Source: Fulvivirga imtechensis AK7
GTDB taxonomy: Bacteria > Bacteroidota > Bacteroidia > Cytophagales > Cyclobacteriaceae
Length of the DNA: 45,475 nt
Assembly (NCBI RefSeq): GCF_000331535.1
Contig: NZ_AMZN01000016.1
Coordinates: 1 to 45,475 of the forward strand
Direction of reading: 5' to 3'
The notes beneath the pieces were generated by a model. The model was not told where the DNA came from. It saw only the letters and a list, made by a program, of their open reading frames with translations, and ran no database searches. Below, one piece after another: positions 26,219-34,089 of the stretch. Position numbers and translations under genes: made by a program. How positions within the stretch are numbered: the stretch's first letter is position 1; every line of letters starts with the position of its first letter.

Positions 26219-27514
26219 ATGAAAAACCACCTGATTATTTGGACTGCTCCTGATAAGAGGCTAGACGAACTGCCTTATTGGGGTGATTTGATACATAAAC
26301 GGGATGAAGAAGCGGCTGCATCGCGCTTCTTGCCTGAGGTGTCGACCCTATTCAATCAGTACAATCTTCCAGTTCTTTATACTAAAGAATATAAGCCCAA
26401 AAACGATATATGGTCGGCTGAAGAAGTGAAAAGCGGTCTGGCCAATATTTTCAGGATTATTTTAAAGCAGGACAAAAAAATACCTGACGCGCTGATTGAA
26501 AAGATAAAACTGGTTCCCTATATCAGAAAAGTAAAGCCGGTAGATGTAGGCGTAGCAGCATTGCCGCCCATAGCCTCTCCAATGTCTGTAGCAGCGCTGG
26601 ACCCATCATCTCAGATACTGCTGAAACAGGCTCATGCCTACACCACCGGAAGCCCGGAGATCAAAATTGCGGTGCTGGATACGGGTGTGGATAAAAAGCA
26701 TCAGGAAATAGGAGAGTCTTTATTGCCCGGAATGGATTTCGTTGATATTATAGATGGAGCTGAAAAATTTGTTGGCGATTATTTGGGTTATGATACCGAC
26801 CCTGACGATGAAGTAGGGCATGGTACACATGTTTGTGGTATACTGGCTGCCAAAGGCATAAAAATGCCTACCGGTATTGCTCCGTCTTGCAAAATAGTAC
26901 CAGTTCGTGTATTGGGAGCCCTGAAAACAGGTAACGGAGTAGTGGGTGCAGGGCTGATAGATAACATCAACAATGGAATTAAATGGGCTGTAGATCAGCA
27001 GGTTGATGTTATTAATATGAGCCTTGGGATCAGGCATGAAGGAGGCGGCCTGCCTCACGAAGAGGTGATCAGATACGCCCTGAGCAAGGGAGTTTCGATC
27101 GTAGCGGCATCGGGCAACGATGGCAGGCAGGACCGCTACTACCCCGGAGCTTTACCAGGAGTGATAGCCGTTGGCGCTGTTGATCACAACAATCAGATGG
27201 CAACATTCTCGACCTATGGTTCGCATGTATCGTTTGTGGCGCCAGGGGCCAACATCATCAGTACCTACCCTGAAAATAAGTATTCCATATCCTCGGGAAC
27301 CTCTCAGGCATCGCCCTATGTGGCAGGCGCTATCGCCTTATTAAAAGCATTTGCATTGAAATTCGGTAGAAACCTTAAAGATAATCAGGCAAAATACATC
27401 CTGAAGCATACAGCAGACCGATTGGATAGCACGCTTAAAAATGTTAAGAGCGGCTATGGCCTGATCAACCTGCTTGATGCATTAAAGCTGTTGAAGTATA
27501 AGTTAAGTGTATAA
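26219..27514 (+). CDS. Cytoplasmic-type S8 (subtilisin) serine protease, first gene of the uncharacterised cluster
   Basis: This 431-residue protein has no signal peptide and no T9SS tail. Residues about 1-120 form an unusual N-terminal region with charged helices and a propeptide-like LIEKIKLVPYIRKVKPVDVG. The catalytic core is complete: Asp154 (VLDTGVDKKH), His201 (VGHGTHVCGIL), oxyanion Asn300 (ASGNDG) and Ser362 (SSGTSQASPYVAGA). It resembles intracellular subtilisins in size. The next gene begins 18 bases downstream, so it heads a probable operon. I infer a processing or activating protease for the other cluster products; the sequence does not show the target. Confidence 0.9.
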   Translation: MKNHLIIWTAPDKRLDELPYWGDLIHKRDEEAAASRFLPEVSTLFNQYNLPVLYTKEYKPKNDIWSAEEVKSGLANIFRIILKQDKKIPDALIEKIKLVPYIRKVKPVDVGVAALPPIASPMSVAALDPSSQILLKQAHAYTTGSPEIKIAVLDTGVDKKHQEIGESLLPGMDFVDIIDGAEKFVGDYLGYDTDPDDEVGHGTHVCGILAAKGIKMPTGIAPSCKIVPVRVLGALKTGNGVVGAGLIDNINNGIKWAVDQQVDVINMSLGIRHEGGGLPHEEVIRYALSKGVSIVAASGNDGRQDRYYPGALPGVIAVGAVDHNNQMATFSTYGSHVSFVAPGANIISTYPENKYSISSGTSQASPYVAGAIALLKAFALKFGRNLKDNQAKYILKHTADRLDSTLKNVKSGYGLINLLDALKLLKYKLSV

Positions 27515-27532
27515 CAATTAAATAATTATATT

Positions 27533-28459
27533 ATGAACACCAACATTTTAGGATCAACCACTAATGGAGGTATATCTCTTGGTAATGGTTCTTCTGGGGG
27601 CAACATAGCAGTGAAGTTCCCTTTGCTCGATTTTGCCAGGCCATTGTGGGTTTCTGATTTTAATATCGAACCCCCGAGAGTGAAGATAGAACCCTCTATA
27701 AAGGAAATTGTAGAAAGGATCAGTAAAAAACTGGTAGATAAACCATTAAGGTATAAGTCCAGGCAGCTAAAAGAGTGGAAGCTTAGGGATATCATGAAGG
27801 AGGATGACAAAAAAGGTGATGCCAAAGCAAAACTCATCCGGGACGGGTATAGTGCTACTATTGCCCAGGTAAGCGAAAGTCTCAACAGGAGCAATATAGA
27901 CCATACCACCAAATTTCTGTTGAGCAATGAGCCGTTATATGTATATGCGCTAAGCTTTGTTATCTACTATGAAAAAGTAAAAGATGCTGATGGTGTCAAT
28001 GACAGAGTGATCGTAGTTGCAGAAAACGAGATCAAACCTTTCTTTAACGTGCTTCTGGCCAAGGCCACCATAGAACATAGGCACCTGAACCTAACTGCCG
28101 CTCAAAGGAAAGAGATATATAAGGCAGCCGCAAACACCAATATTTCATATGTGAAGGGAATGCCTAATAGCGCCATATCTGGTATTATTTCCAAATATGT
28201 AGACCATGGTAATATTCACAGGTTGGTCGACAAATTCTTTGAATCCGGGGAAATAGATCCGGCTAAAGGTACACCGCAGGTGCGACAGCTTATGGTCAAC
28301 TTCCTGAAAGAGATCGGACTCATCGTGCCTGAAAGAGATGAAGAAGGTGAAATTGTAGCCGGGATTAATTTTAATGACGTGGAAATAGAGGAAGAGCATG
28401 AGCATGTCCTGGATAGTGATACTGACGATGACATTGACCTTAGAGATCCAATGTCTTAA
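27533..28459 (+). CDS. Cluster protein 2, unknown, acidic C-terminal tail
   Basis: This 308-residue protein has no signal peptide. The N-terminus is Gly/Ser/Asn-rich (residues 1-25), then mixed alpha/beta. The central part is helical (LTAAQRKEIYKAAANTN, SGIISKYVDHGNIHRLVDKFF). The last 35 residues are very acidic (VEIEEEHEHVLDSDTDDDID). No catalytic motif or known family was recognised. It is 18 bases after the protease gene and 37 bases before the next, which also ends in an acidic tail. The paired tails suggest a shared partner or assembly, as inference only. Confidence 0.68.
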   Translation: MNTNILGSTTNGGISLGNGSSGGNIAVKFPLLDFARPLWVSDFNIEPPRVKIEPSIKEIVERISKKLVDKPLRYKSRQLKEWKLRDIMKEDDKKGDAKAKLIRDGYSATIAQVSESLNRSNIDHTTKFLLSNEPLYVYALSFVIYYEKVKDADGVNDRVIVVAENEIKPFFNVLLAKATIEHRHLNLTAAQRKEIYKAAANTNISYVKGMPNSAISGIISKYVDHGNIHRLVDKFFESGEIDPAKGTPQVRQLMVNFLKEIGLIVPERDEEGEIVAGINFNDVEIEEEHEHVLDSDTDDDIDLRDPMS

Positions 28460-28496
28460 TTATTAGAAAGTAAAACGGATACTAAATATCAATACA

Positions 28497-29498
28497 ATGG
28501 CAGATGTTCTGGAAAAATATAGTGAATACTTAGCCCTGGCCTATACCAATGCGCTAAAACAAGCTAAAAAGTCGGACGATCCGGTTACCAACGTTTATCA
28601 GAATGGAAGTCCATTTGCATTTAACTATGTGGTGGATTACTTCGAAACGGCTGATGAACAAGGAATTGATGCGGAAAATATTCTCGCAGCAGGTACGCTT
28701 TACTACCTCAAAACACTTGCAGATGACCTTGGCATACTCCGTGTGGCAGATGCCGTTCTGATGAGATGGACAGCAGGAATGTTGGATATTCCTCAGGGTA
28801 GTACAGCATCAAAGCTCTACAGCTATTATAAACTACGTGACGATTATGCTACGGTTGAGGAGCGGGCTATGTTCTACAAAATTGTGCTTAATGTTGGGGA
28901 TGCAGAAGTGCTCGACCAAATGGCGGTGAATACAGATTTTACTCCTTTGTGGGATACTTTGATGACGGAGACTGTAAAGTATATAGACAAATATGAGCAG
29001 AAAGACAGCAACTTTGGTGTAGTATCCAAATCATCTGTTTACCAGGCAATAAAGGAATTGCAGTATAATCTCACCACCTATTCAAGCGGTATGGTTAAAG
29101 CCATTCTCCCCGAGATGTACACACAATTTGAAAAAGCCGTAGCCATATTAGATGACGATAATGTGAAATCTCAACTCGGATGGGGGTATCGAAGGTCAAT
29201 GTGGAATGTGATAGAAAGGGTAAGCCAGGAAGAGTTTAGCTACAAACCTAATGTATCCTCTCTGCGCACTGCGGCCGTTAGCGGACATAAGATATTTGCA
29301 GCTATCGCCGGTTTCGATGCAGGGCTAATGTCCGAATCAGCATTCCAGGATTTCATTCAAAATGTAGAGGCTTTCATAATTGCTCAGAGTCAGCTAGGTG
29401 AAGGGGGCAGAAGTGGAAGAACTTATACCAAGGAGGAAGAGGAGGATATAGAAGCAGAAATGAATGAAGAATTCGGAGAAGACGAATGGGACTTCTAA
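28497..29498 (+). CDS. Cluster protein 3, unknown helical protein, acidic C-terminal tail
   Basis: This 333-residue protein is predicted all-helical and lacks a signal peptide. It opens ADVLEKYSEYLALAYTNALK and has many aromatic-containing helices (YFETADEQGIDAENILAAG, YSYYKLRDDYATVEERAMFY, GWGYRRSMWNVIERVSQEEF). After residue about 305 comes a glycine/arginine hinge and a tail of Glu and Asp ending EFGEDEWDF. No family could be named. The helical-repeat look suggests a scaffold or adaptor. It lies inside the same tight gene run. Confidence 0.68.
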   Translation: MADVLEKYSEYLALAYTNALKQAKKSDDPVTNVYQNGSPFAFNYVVDYFETADEQGIDAENILAAGTLYYLKTLADDLGILRVADAVLMRWTAGMLDIPQGSTASKLYSYYKLRDDYATVEERAMFYKIVLNVGDAEVLDQMAVNTDFTPLWDTLMTETVKYIDKYEQKDSNFGVVSKSSVYQAIKELQYNLTTYSSGMVKAILPEMYTQFEKAVAILDDDNVKSQLGWGYRRSMWNVIERVSQEEFSYKPNVSSLRTAAVSGHKIFAAIAGFDAGLMSESAFQDFIQNVEAFIIAQSQLGEGGRSGRTYTKEEEEDIEAEMNEEFGEDEWDF

Positions 29499-29542
29499 AA
29501 TCAAGGATCAGTTTATAATCAACTTTGGTAAAGCTAAATAAT

Positions 29543-30571
29543 ATGCAGCAAACTAAATTTAATGATATACGAGAAGCAGCAAAGGAGCAGACAAGGAACA
29601 TCTTAGGCCGATCAACCTCTTTTCAACACATGCCTTATGATGAGCAGAAAAAGATCTATCAGGATGTGATGAATGAGCAGATGTCGCTAATGATGGGCAA
29701 TGGGCATGGCCGATTGTCGACTGGAATGAAAAAAGGAGATTTTGTAGATAAATCCTCTGACCTGCTTGATGATAAGCGTCATGAAAAGGGCTTTGAAGAA
29801 GGTGTAGATTCCTTTGAAGACCTGGTCGATTCTGTAGATTTTCCCCAGTTTGTCAAAGATCTGCTCAAGGCTGTTTTTGATGCCAATATTACCGTAATGA
29901 AAGCCCAGACGGACGACTACATCCGTCTGATGAAGGAAGCCACTACAGGGCTGGCATCTTTTATAAAGCAGATCGATAATACTACCACTTTCGCCTATTT
30001 GGCAGAAAACAACAAGGATGAGTTCGGCATAACCATGGAAGAGGATGGAAAGGGCGGACAGAAAATGGAGCTGACCAACCCCCAGGGTGAAAAGGTGGAT
30101 GTGGAAGATAACGAGGTGAAGGCAAAGATCATGGATGCCAAGATCAAGATGGCACAAGAGCACAGGGCAGCACTTCGTGAAACCATACTCATGGGAGTTA
30201 CACGCCTGGTAGTGGAAAAAGGTGAAGTAGAAGCTGAAGTCAATTTTGAATTTAAAGGGAAGCGAACTGTAGACAAAGGAGACAAGGCTGGTGTAAAGAC
30301 CAGTAAATCTTCAGGTACTTCTGCTGGCTTTAGCGGAGGGTTGCTAGGCTCAATTTTCGGAGGCCCCAGAGTAGGCCATACCTCGAGTACGCGTCAGACC
30401 CAGTTTAGTGTGTCTACTACTAAAAGTACTTCGGAAGATGAGTTGAAGGCCAAGTTGCGCGGTCACGTGAAGTTGCAGTTTAAGACGGACTACTTCAAGC
30501 TGGATAATTTTGCTCAGATGTACGGACCGGCTTCACAAGAAGAAAAAGAAGCCGCAACAGCGAATAAATAG
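29543..30571 (+). CDS. Cluster protein 4, unknown, helical with Gly/Ser-rich loop
   Basis: This is 342 residues from ATG 29543; the in-frame TTG at 29525 is less likely. No signal peptide. The N-terminal half is charged and helical (EAAKEQTRNILGRSTSFQHM, FVKDLLKAVFDANITVMKAQ). A segment at about 150-230 is rich in Lys/Glu. A glycine-serine loop follows (about 260-295, GTSAGFSGGLLGSIFGG), then beta strands (TQFSVSTTKST, HVKLQFKTDYFKLDNF). No family was recognised. The Gly-rich loop may be flexible or membrane-active. The next gene starts 25 bases on. Confidence 0.67.
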   Translation: MQQTKFNDIREAAKEQTRNILGRSTSFQHMPYDEQKKIYQDVMNEQMSLMMGNGHGRLSTGMKKGDFVDKSSDLLDDKRHEKGFEEGVDSFEDLVDSVDFPQFVKDLLKAVFDANITVMKAQTDDYIRLMKEATTGLASFIKQIDNTTTFAYLAENNKDEFGITMEEDGKGGQKMELTNPQGEKVDVEDNEVKAKIMDAKIKMAQEHRAALRETILMGVTRLVVEKGEVEAEVNFEFKGKRTVDKGDKAGVKTSKSSGTSAGFSGGLLGSIFGGPRVGHTSSTRQTQFSVSTTKSTSEDELKAKLRGHVKLQFKTDYFKLDNFAQMYGPASQEEKEAATANK

Positions 30572-30596
30572 CCTTTGATTTAAATGTAGGCATAAT

Positions 30597-32876
30597 ATGG
30601 CATTGGCAATATTGAAGCTGAATAGCAAGGAAATAGATAAATACACTTTTGAAGCTGATATAGGAACTAACAATTGGTATGAGTACAGGTTAGGGAAGGC
30701 CAAAAGAAAGCACAGAGGGATGGAACTTGTCGATGAGGTGATCAGGCAGTCAACAATGTTGAAAGCCCCTGTCACTGATAACAAAAGTTTTGAGACTTCT
30801 TTCACGTGGAGTGCGCCTGCCGCAATGTTTGACAGAAGTACCAGGTTCATTCAACTGTTTAGCTACAAAGACCGGAACAAAACATCTCCGGCAATCTCAG
30901 AAGTGTTGACGGTGGCGCCTGTTATGGCTGATCTTAATGATGATTTTAAACTACCAAAAATGATGACTATGCCACATAAAATATATGGAACTCAATCGGT
31001 AGCGGTACGAAATGCGCCTTTCCGGCTGAAGGAAAATAAAATGAGCGAAGCATTCTTTTTTAATGCTTTGCTTGGAGCAATACCGGGCTTGCTAACCAAT
31101 GCCTTACCCATGCTTGGCAAGCTGCTTCCCGGCCTTCAAAGCACAGCTCCGGAGGTGACGAAGATATCGGATACAGCGGGTAAGTTGTTACCCGAGCTGA
31201 TAAAGATCATCCCTCAGGATGTAAAACCGGGTGCAGAGGGAGCCCGGCAGGTATTGCAGAACATTTCTCCGGAAACGATCAAGGCCATCCTGGAGATTAT
31301 TCAGGGGCAGTTGGGCAAAACCAATGGTACTAATGGCCATTCAACAGCCAAAAGCCTTAAGAAATATAGTCACGACTTTGCCATTAACCCGGCAACGTTG
31401 ATGCAACTGGCACCGCTACTGGAAAAGGTGCTGTCACCAGAAACCATCAAGGCCATTGGTGACAATCCGGTTAAACTTTTTAAAGCGGTATCCGATAGTG
31501 CTTTAAAATTCCAAAAAATGGAATTGGAGCACCTGGAAAAGATCAATCCTGGTGTGGATGACGCCGGGTTTGATAAGATCGTTCAGGGCATGGCTTACAG
31601 GAGAACCAGGTACAGCAAGGCCAAAATTGCGCCTGCTCTACTCGCAGCGCTACCAGCGTTGATGCCGGTACTTGAAAAAGTACTGTCACCGGATATGATA
31701 AAAGCTATTGGTGATCAGCCGGTTAAACTGTTTAATGCCATTGCCGATGCCGGTCTGAAACATACAAAGCAGGAATTGGACCACCTCGAAAAGATCAATC
31801 CGGGAGTTGATGACCCCGCATTTGACAATATAGTAAATTCGATGAATGTAAAAACAGCAGTAACTATTGACTCTACATTCAGCAATGCACTTACGATTAA
31901 ATTTTTGAACGCCCAGGCAATATCCATAGCAGGTAAGGACAAAATAGTATACGACAAGCGACAGAAAATCACTTTTCCTGTTCAGCTCAACTCAGGTAAA
32001 ACGAAACCAGGTAAGGTCAATGGACTGAAGAATATCCCAAAAGGAATTTTTCAACTGATTGTACAGGATGGCAATAGCATGGAGGTACTGCTTGAGAAAA
32101 AGTATAAGATAAAAGATGTGCCTGTAGGAGCTGTAATAGGTGATATCGTGCTTACCACTGATGAGGTAAAAATGCTGCCTTCCAATAGAGACCTGAAAGT
32201 AGAGCTTACATTTAACTGGAAAGGAGATAAAAAGAACTACGGCACTTTCATGAATCACTATATTATGTTTTCTGACGGGTATGTATTTCAAAGAACAGGG
32301 AATACATCGGTCACTCATTTCGCATTGAATGATGTAAATGTTTATAGAAACTACTGGCACAAGGTGTGGGAAGGCGGGCCTGCCAGCCATGAAAGATGGA
32401 AGGTCGATTTTGAATGTAAATACTATTACGATATCAATGAGGAAGACGCCAACATTAAAAAGCTGGAAACAAAAAAACGAAAGATCAGTGATACGGCGGA
32501 TGATAAGGAAGGAGACAGCTATAGAAGAAAGATCAGGGCCAGGATCAAGTCAGGGATGGAAGTAAGTGTTGAAGCTTATAACGAGCTACTCAAACTTCAA
32601 CAATTACCATCACTATCGGAAGAACAATTGAGTGCTTTCAGTGGTGAGGAGTTTATTAAGGAGGCAGGTCTGGTAGGCAGGGTAAGTGTGGATTTCAGAG
32701 GCAGAAAAGGCGAAACCTCAGCCTTATGGACCTATCCTGAAGGTAACATTCAGTCTTACATATTGGGGAAAGTGGTTGCGACTGACGCCAGTGGTATGGT
32801 CACTGAACTTCAGGAAGAAGAGGTGCAGTTCCCCAGATTTTCATCAGTACATTTTATTGGTACACAATCAGAATAG
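30597..32876 (+). CDS. Cluster protein 5, large unknown with internal duplication and hydrophobic segment
   Basis: This 759-residue protein has no signal peptide. Residues 1-145 are beta-rich. A hydrophobic, proline-containing stretch at about 153-180 (FFFNALLGAIPGLLTNALPM) could insert into a membrane. Residues about 263-332 and 343-416 are a clear tandem duplication, sharing LEKVLSP-MIKAIGD-PVKLF and HLEKINPGVDD; a third partial match, SPETIKAI, occurs near 224. Residues 420-620 look like beta-sandwich modules, then a Lys/Glu-rich helical stretch (about 620-690) and a final beta region. The mix of hydrophobic segment, repeats and sandwiches fits a pore-former or a structural component; neither can be proved here. 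Confidence 0.7.
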   Translation: MALAILKLNSKEIDKYTFEADIGTNNWYEYRLGKAKRKHRGMELVDEVIRQSTMLKAPVTDNKSFETSFTWSAPAAMFDRSTRFIQLFSYKDRNKTSPAISEVLTVAPVMADLNDDFKLPKMMTMPHKIYGTQSVAVRNAPFRLKENKMSEAFFFNALLGAIPGLLTNALPMLGKLLPGLQSTAPEVTKISDTAGKLLPELIKIIPQDVKPGAEGARQVLQNISPETIKAILEIIQGQLGKTNGTNGHSTAKSLKKYSHDFAINPATLMQLAPLLEKVLSPETIKAIGDNPVKLFKAVSDSALKFQKMELEHLEKINPGVDDAGFDKIVQGMAYRRTRYSKAKIAPALLAALPALMPVLEKVLSPDMIKAIGDQPVKLFNAIADAGLKHTKQELDHLEKINPGVDDPAFDNIVNSMNVKTAVTIDSTFSNALTIKFLNAQAISIAGKDKIVYDKRQKITFPVQLNSGKTKPGKVNGLKNIPKGIFQLIVQDGNSMEVLLEKKYKIKDVPVGAVIGDIVLTTDEVKMLPSNRDLKVELTFNWKGDKKNYGTFMNHYIMFSDGYVFQRTGNTSVTHFALNDVNVYRNYWHKVWEGGPASHERWKVDFECKYYYDINEEDANIKKLETKKRKISDTADDKEGDSYRRKIRARIKSGMEVSVEAYNELLKLQQLPSLSEEQLSAFSGEEFIKEAGLVGRVSVDFRGRKGETSALWTYPEGNIQSYILGKVVATDASGMVTELQEEEVQFPRFSSVHFIGTQSE
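31383..31845 (+). repeat. Internal tandem duplication within cluster protein 5
   Basis: Two units of about 70-75 codons (roughly 31383-31592 and 31623-31845) encode closely similar protein. The DNA is still recognisably alike, for example CACCAGAAACCATCAAGGCC against CACCGGATATGATAAAAGCT, so the duplication is fairly recent or conserved. Confidence 0.75.
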
Positions 32877-32878
32877 CT

Positions 32879-33046
32879 ATGTCAAAATATACGGAATTTC
32901 CACTACAACCGATGGCAGAGGGCATGAGCGCTCCCGATATTAAACTGGAAGGGCAGAAGGTATTATTTGATAAAAAAGTAAGCCTACTGCCCGTAGACAC
33001 AAAAAAGGTACCCGAAAACGGAAAAAGCAATGGAGCAGGAGTTTGA
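32879..33046 (+). CDS. Small 55-residue cluster protein
   Basis: The ATG at 32879 lies two bases after the stop of the 759-residue gene, and the frame runs to TGA 33044-33046. It encodes MSKYTEFPLQPMAEGMSAPD and a short strand-rich, lysine-rich remainder. It overlaps the start of the next gene (33030) by 17 bases, a layout typical of translational coupling. The tight fit between neighbours is the main reason to accept it. Function is unknown. Confidence 0.55.
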   Translation: MSKYTEFPLQPMAEGMSAPDIKLEGQKVLFDKKVSLLPVDTKKVPENGKSNGAGV

Positions 33047-33332
33047 TGATAACGTCTATGAAACAGATCGGATAATCGATGAGGATATGCTCGAAATGGG
33101 AGACTTTGTGAGTGAGATGAGCGATATAGAAGGCTATCTTATTTCCGAAGAAGAAGAGATGGTGATGCGTGCTGAAAGTGTGAGCCTGGATTTCCCTATG
33201 CAACTTGATATACGTGTGCTGGAGAGCGGGGAAATAAAGATTGGTAGCTCACCACCACTGTACTATGTGGATACCACCATCATGCCTGTATTTCATCAAA
33301 TGAAATTAAACATAACAGTAGATACTCAATAG
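33030..33332 (+). CDS. Small acidic cluster protein, unknown
   Basis: This 100-residue protein has an acidic N-terminal half (residues 1-45; DDNVYETDRIIDEDMLEMGD and SEEEEMVM), followed by a beta-type segment (SLDFPMQLDIRVLESGEIKI, YVDTTIMPVFHQMKLNITV). There is no signal peptide. The strongly negative half could bind the basic N-termini of the downstream cluster proteins; that is speculation. It starts inside the 55-residue gene and ends 15 bases before the next. Confidence 0.62.
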   Translation: MEQEFDDNVYETDRIIDEDMLEMGDFVSEMSDIEGYLISEEEEMVMRAESVSLDFPMQLDIRVLESGEIKIGSSPPLYYVDTTIMPVFHQMKLNITVDTQ

Positions 33333-33347
33333 CAGGAGAAGAGAACT

Positions 33348-34085
33348 ATGTCCGCAGCACCTAATACACGTTGGAACCTTGAATCATTTATTGATTCGCT
33401 GGTGATTGAACTTGATAAAGCGAGGGAAATACTGGCCGTGAAAGCCATCAACAGGCCCCTCACTTATACAGTGAAGGACATAGCACTGGATTTGCAGCTC
33501 TTTCCGTCTTATAACGGAGAAGAAGTACAGTTCATCACTGCACAGCCGGGGCAGAGCGGCGCTTCCAGGTTATCTATACAATTAGCATCCATAACTGATC
33601 AGCAAATCAGGCAAACCACTAAAGAGCCCATAACGGTAGATAGCAAATCAATAGAAGAAATAGAAGTAGATAAAGAAACTAAAAAGACCTTGCGTAAGAT
33701 GGGTATCACTTCAGTCAATGACCTGGAGCAACTGGAAAAAAAGAAAGTTGATCTGGAAAAGGTGACAGATAAAAAGGTAAACTACAAAAGTCTCGCTGAT
33801 GTGATCAAAAAATCCAAACGAGGATCATTGCCACCGTCAGTGGGTAAGGTGAGCCTTAGTTTGAGTAATGACAAACCGGTACTGCTGATAGAAGGCGACA
33901 ACCTGCATGTTGACCACAAATTTGAACCTGTAGCAGTAGTGAATGATCAACTGGCAAATATAGTAACCTCAGATGCCAGAAGAGTGATGATAGAGGTTGA
34001 TCCGGAAGCCATGAAGGGTGGTAAAAATGAGTTGGTGATGACCCTGGATCCTTATGCAGTTTTCAGGTTGGAAATTAACAATTGA
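33348..34085 (+). CDS. Cluster protein with Trypco2-like N-terminus and helix-hairpin-helix-like middle
   Basis: This is 245 residues without a signal peptide. Residues about 10-85 (FIDSLVIELDKAREIL, VKDIALDLQLFPSYNG, ASRLSIQLASI) resemble in outline the Trypco2 domain, a small module described with proteases in bacterial conflict systems. Residues about 107-156 (KTLRKMGITSVNDLEQL ... YKSLADVIKKS) look like a helix-hairpin-helix unit. Residues about 165-245 are a beta-sandwich with some IPT-like character (PVLLIEGDNLHV). The domain calls are by eye and tentative. If Trypco2 is right, it strengthens the link to the S8 protease at the start of the cluster. Confidence 0.6.
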   Translation: MSAAPNTRWNLESFIDSLVIELDKAREILAVKAINRPLTYTVKDIALDLQLFPSYNGEEVQFITAQPGQSGASRLSIQLASITDQQIRQTTKEPITVDSKSIEEIEVDKETKKTLRKMGITSVNDLEQLEKKKVDLEKVTDKKVNYKSLADVIKKSKRGSLPPSVGKVSLSLSNDKPVLLIEGDNLHVDHKFEPVAVVNDQLANIVTSDARRVMIEVDPEAMKGGKNELVMTLDPYAVFRLEINN

Positions 34086-34089
34086 AGAT

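Noticed and set aside
34054-34089. Upstream ATG for the 528-residue cluster gene
   Set aside because: It would overlap the preceding gene by 32 bases. ATG 34090 directly follows that stop and places the shared N-terminal motif near residue 7, as in the sister proteins.
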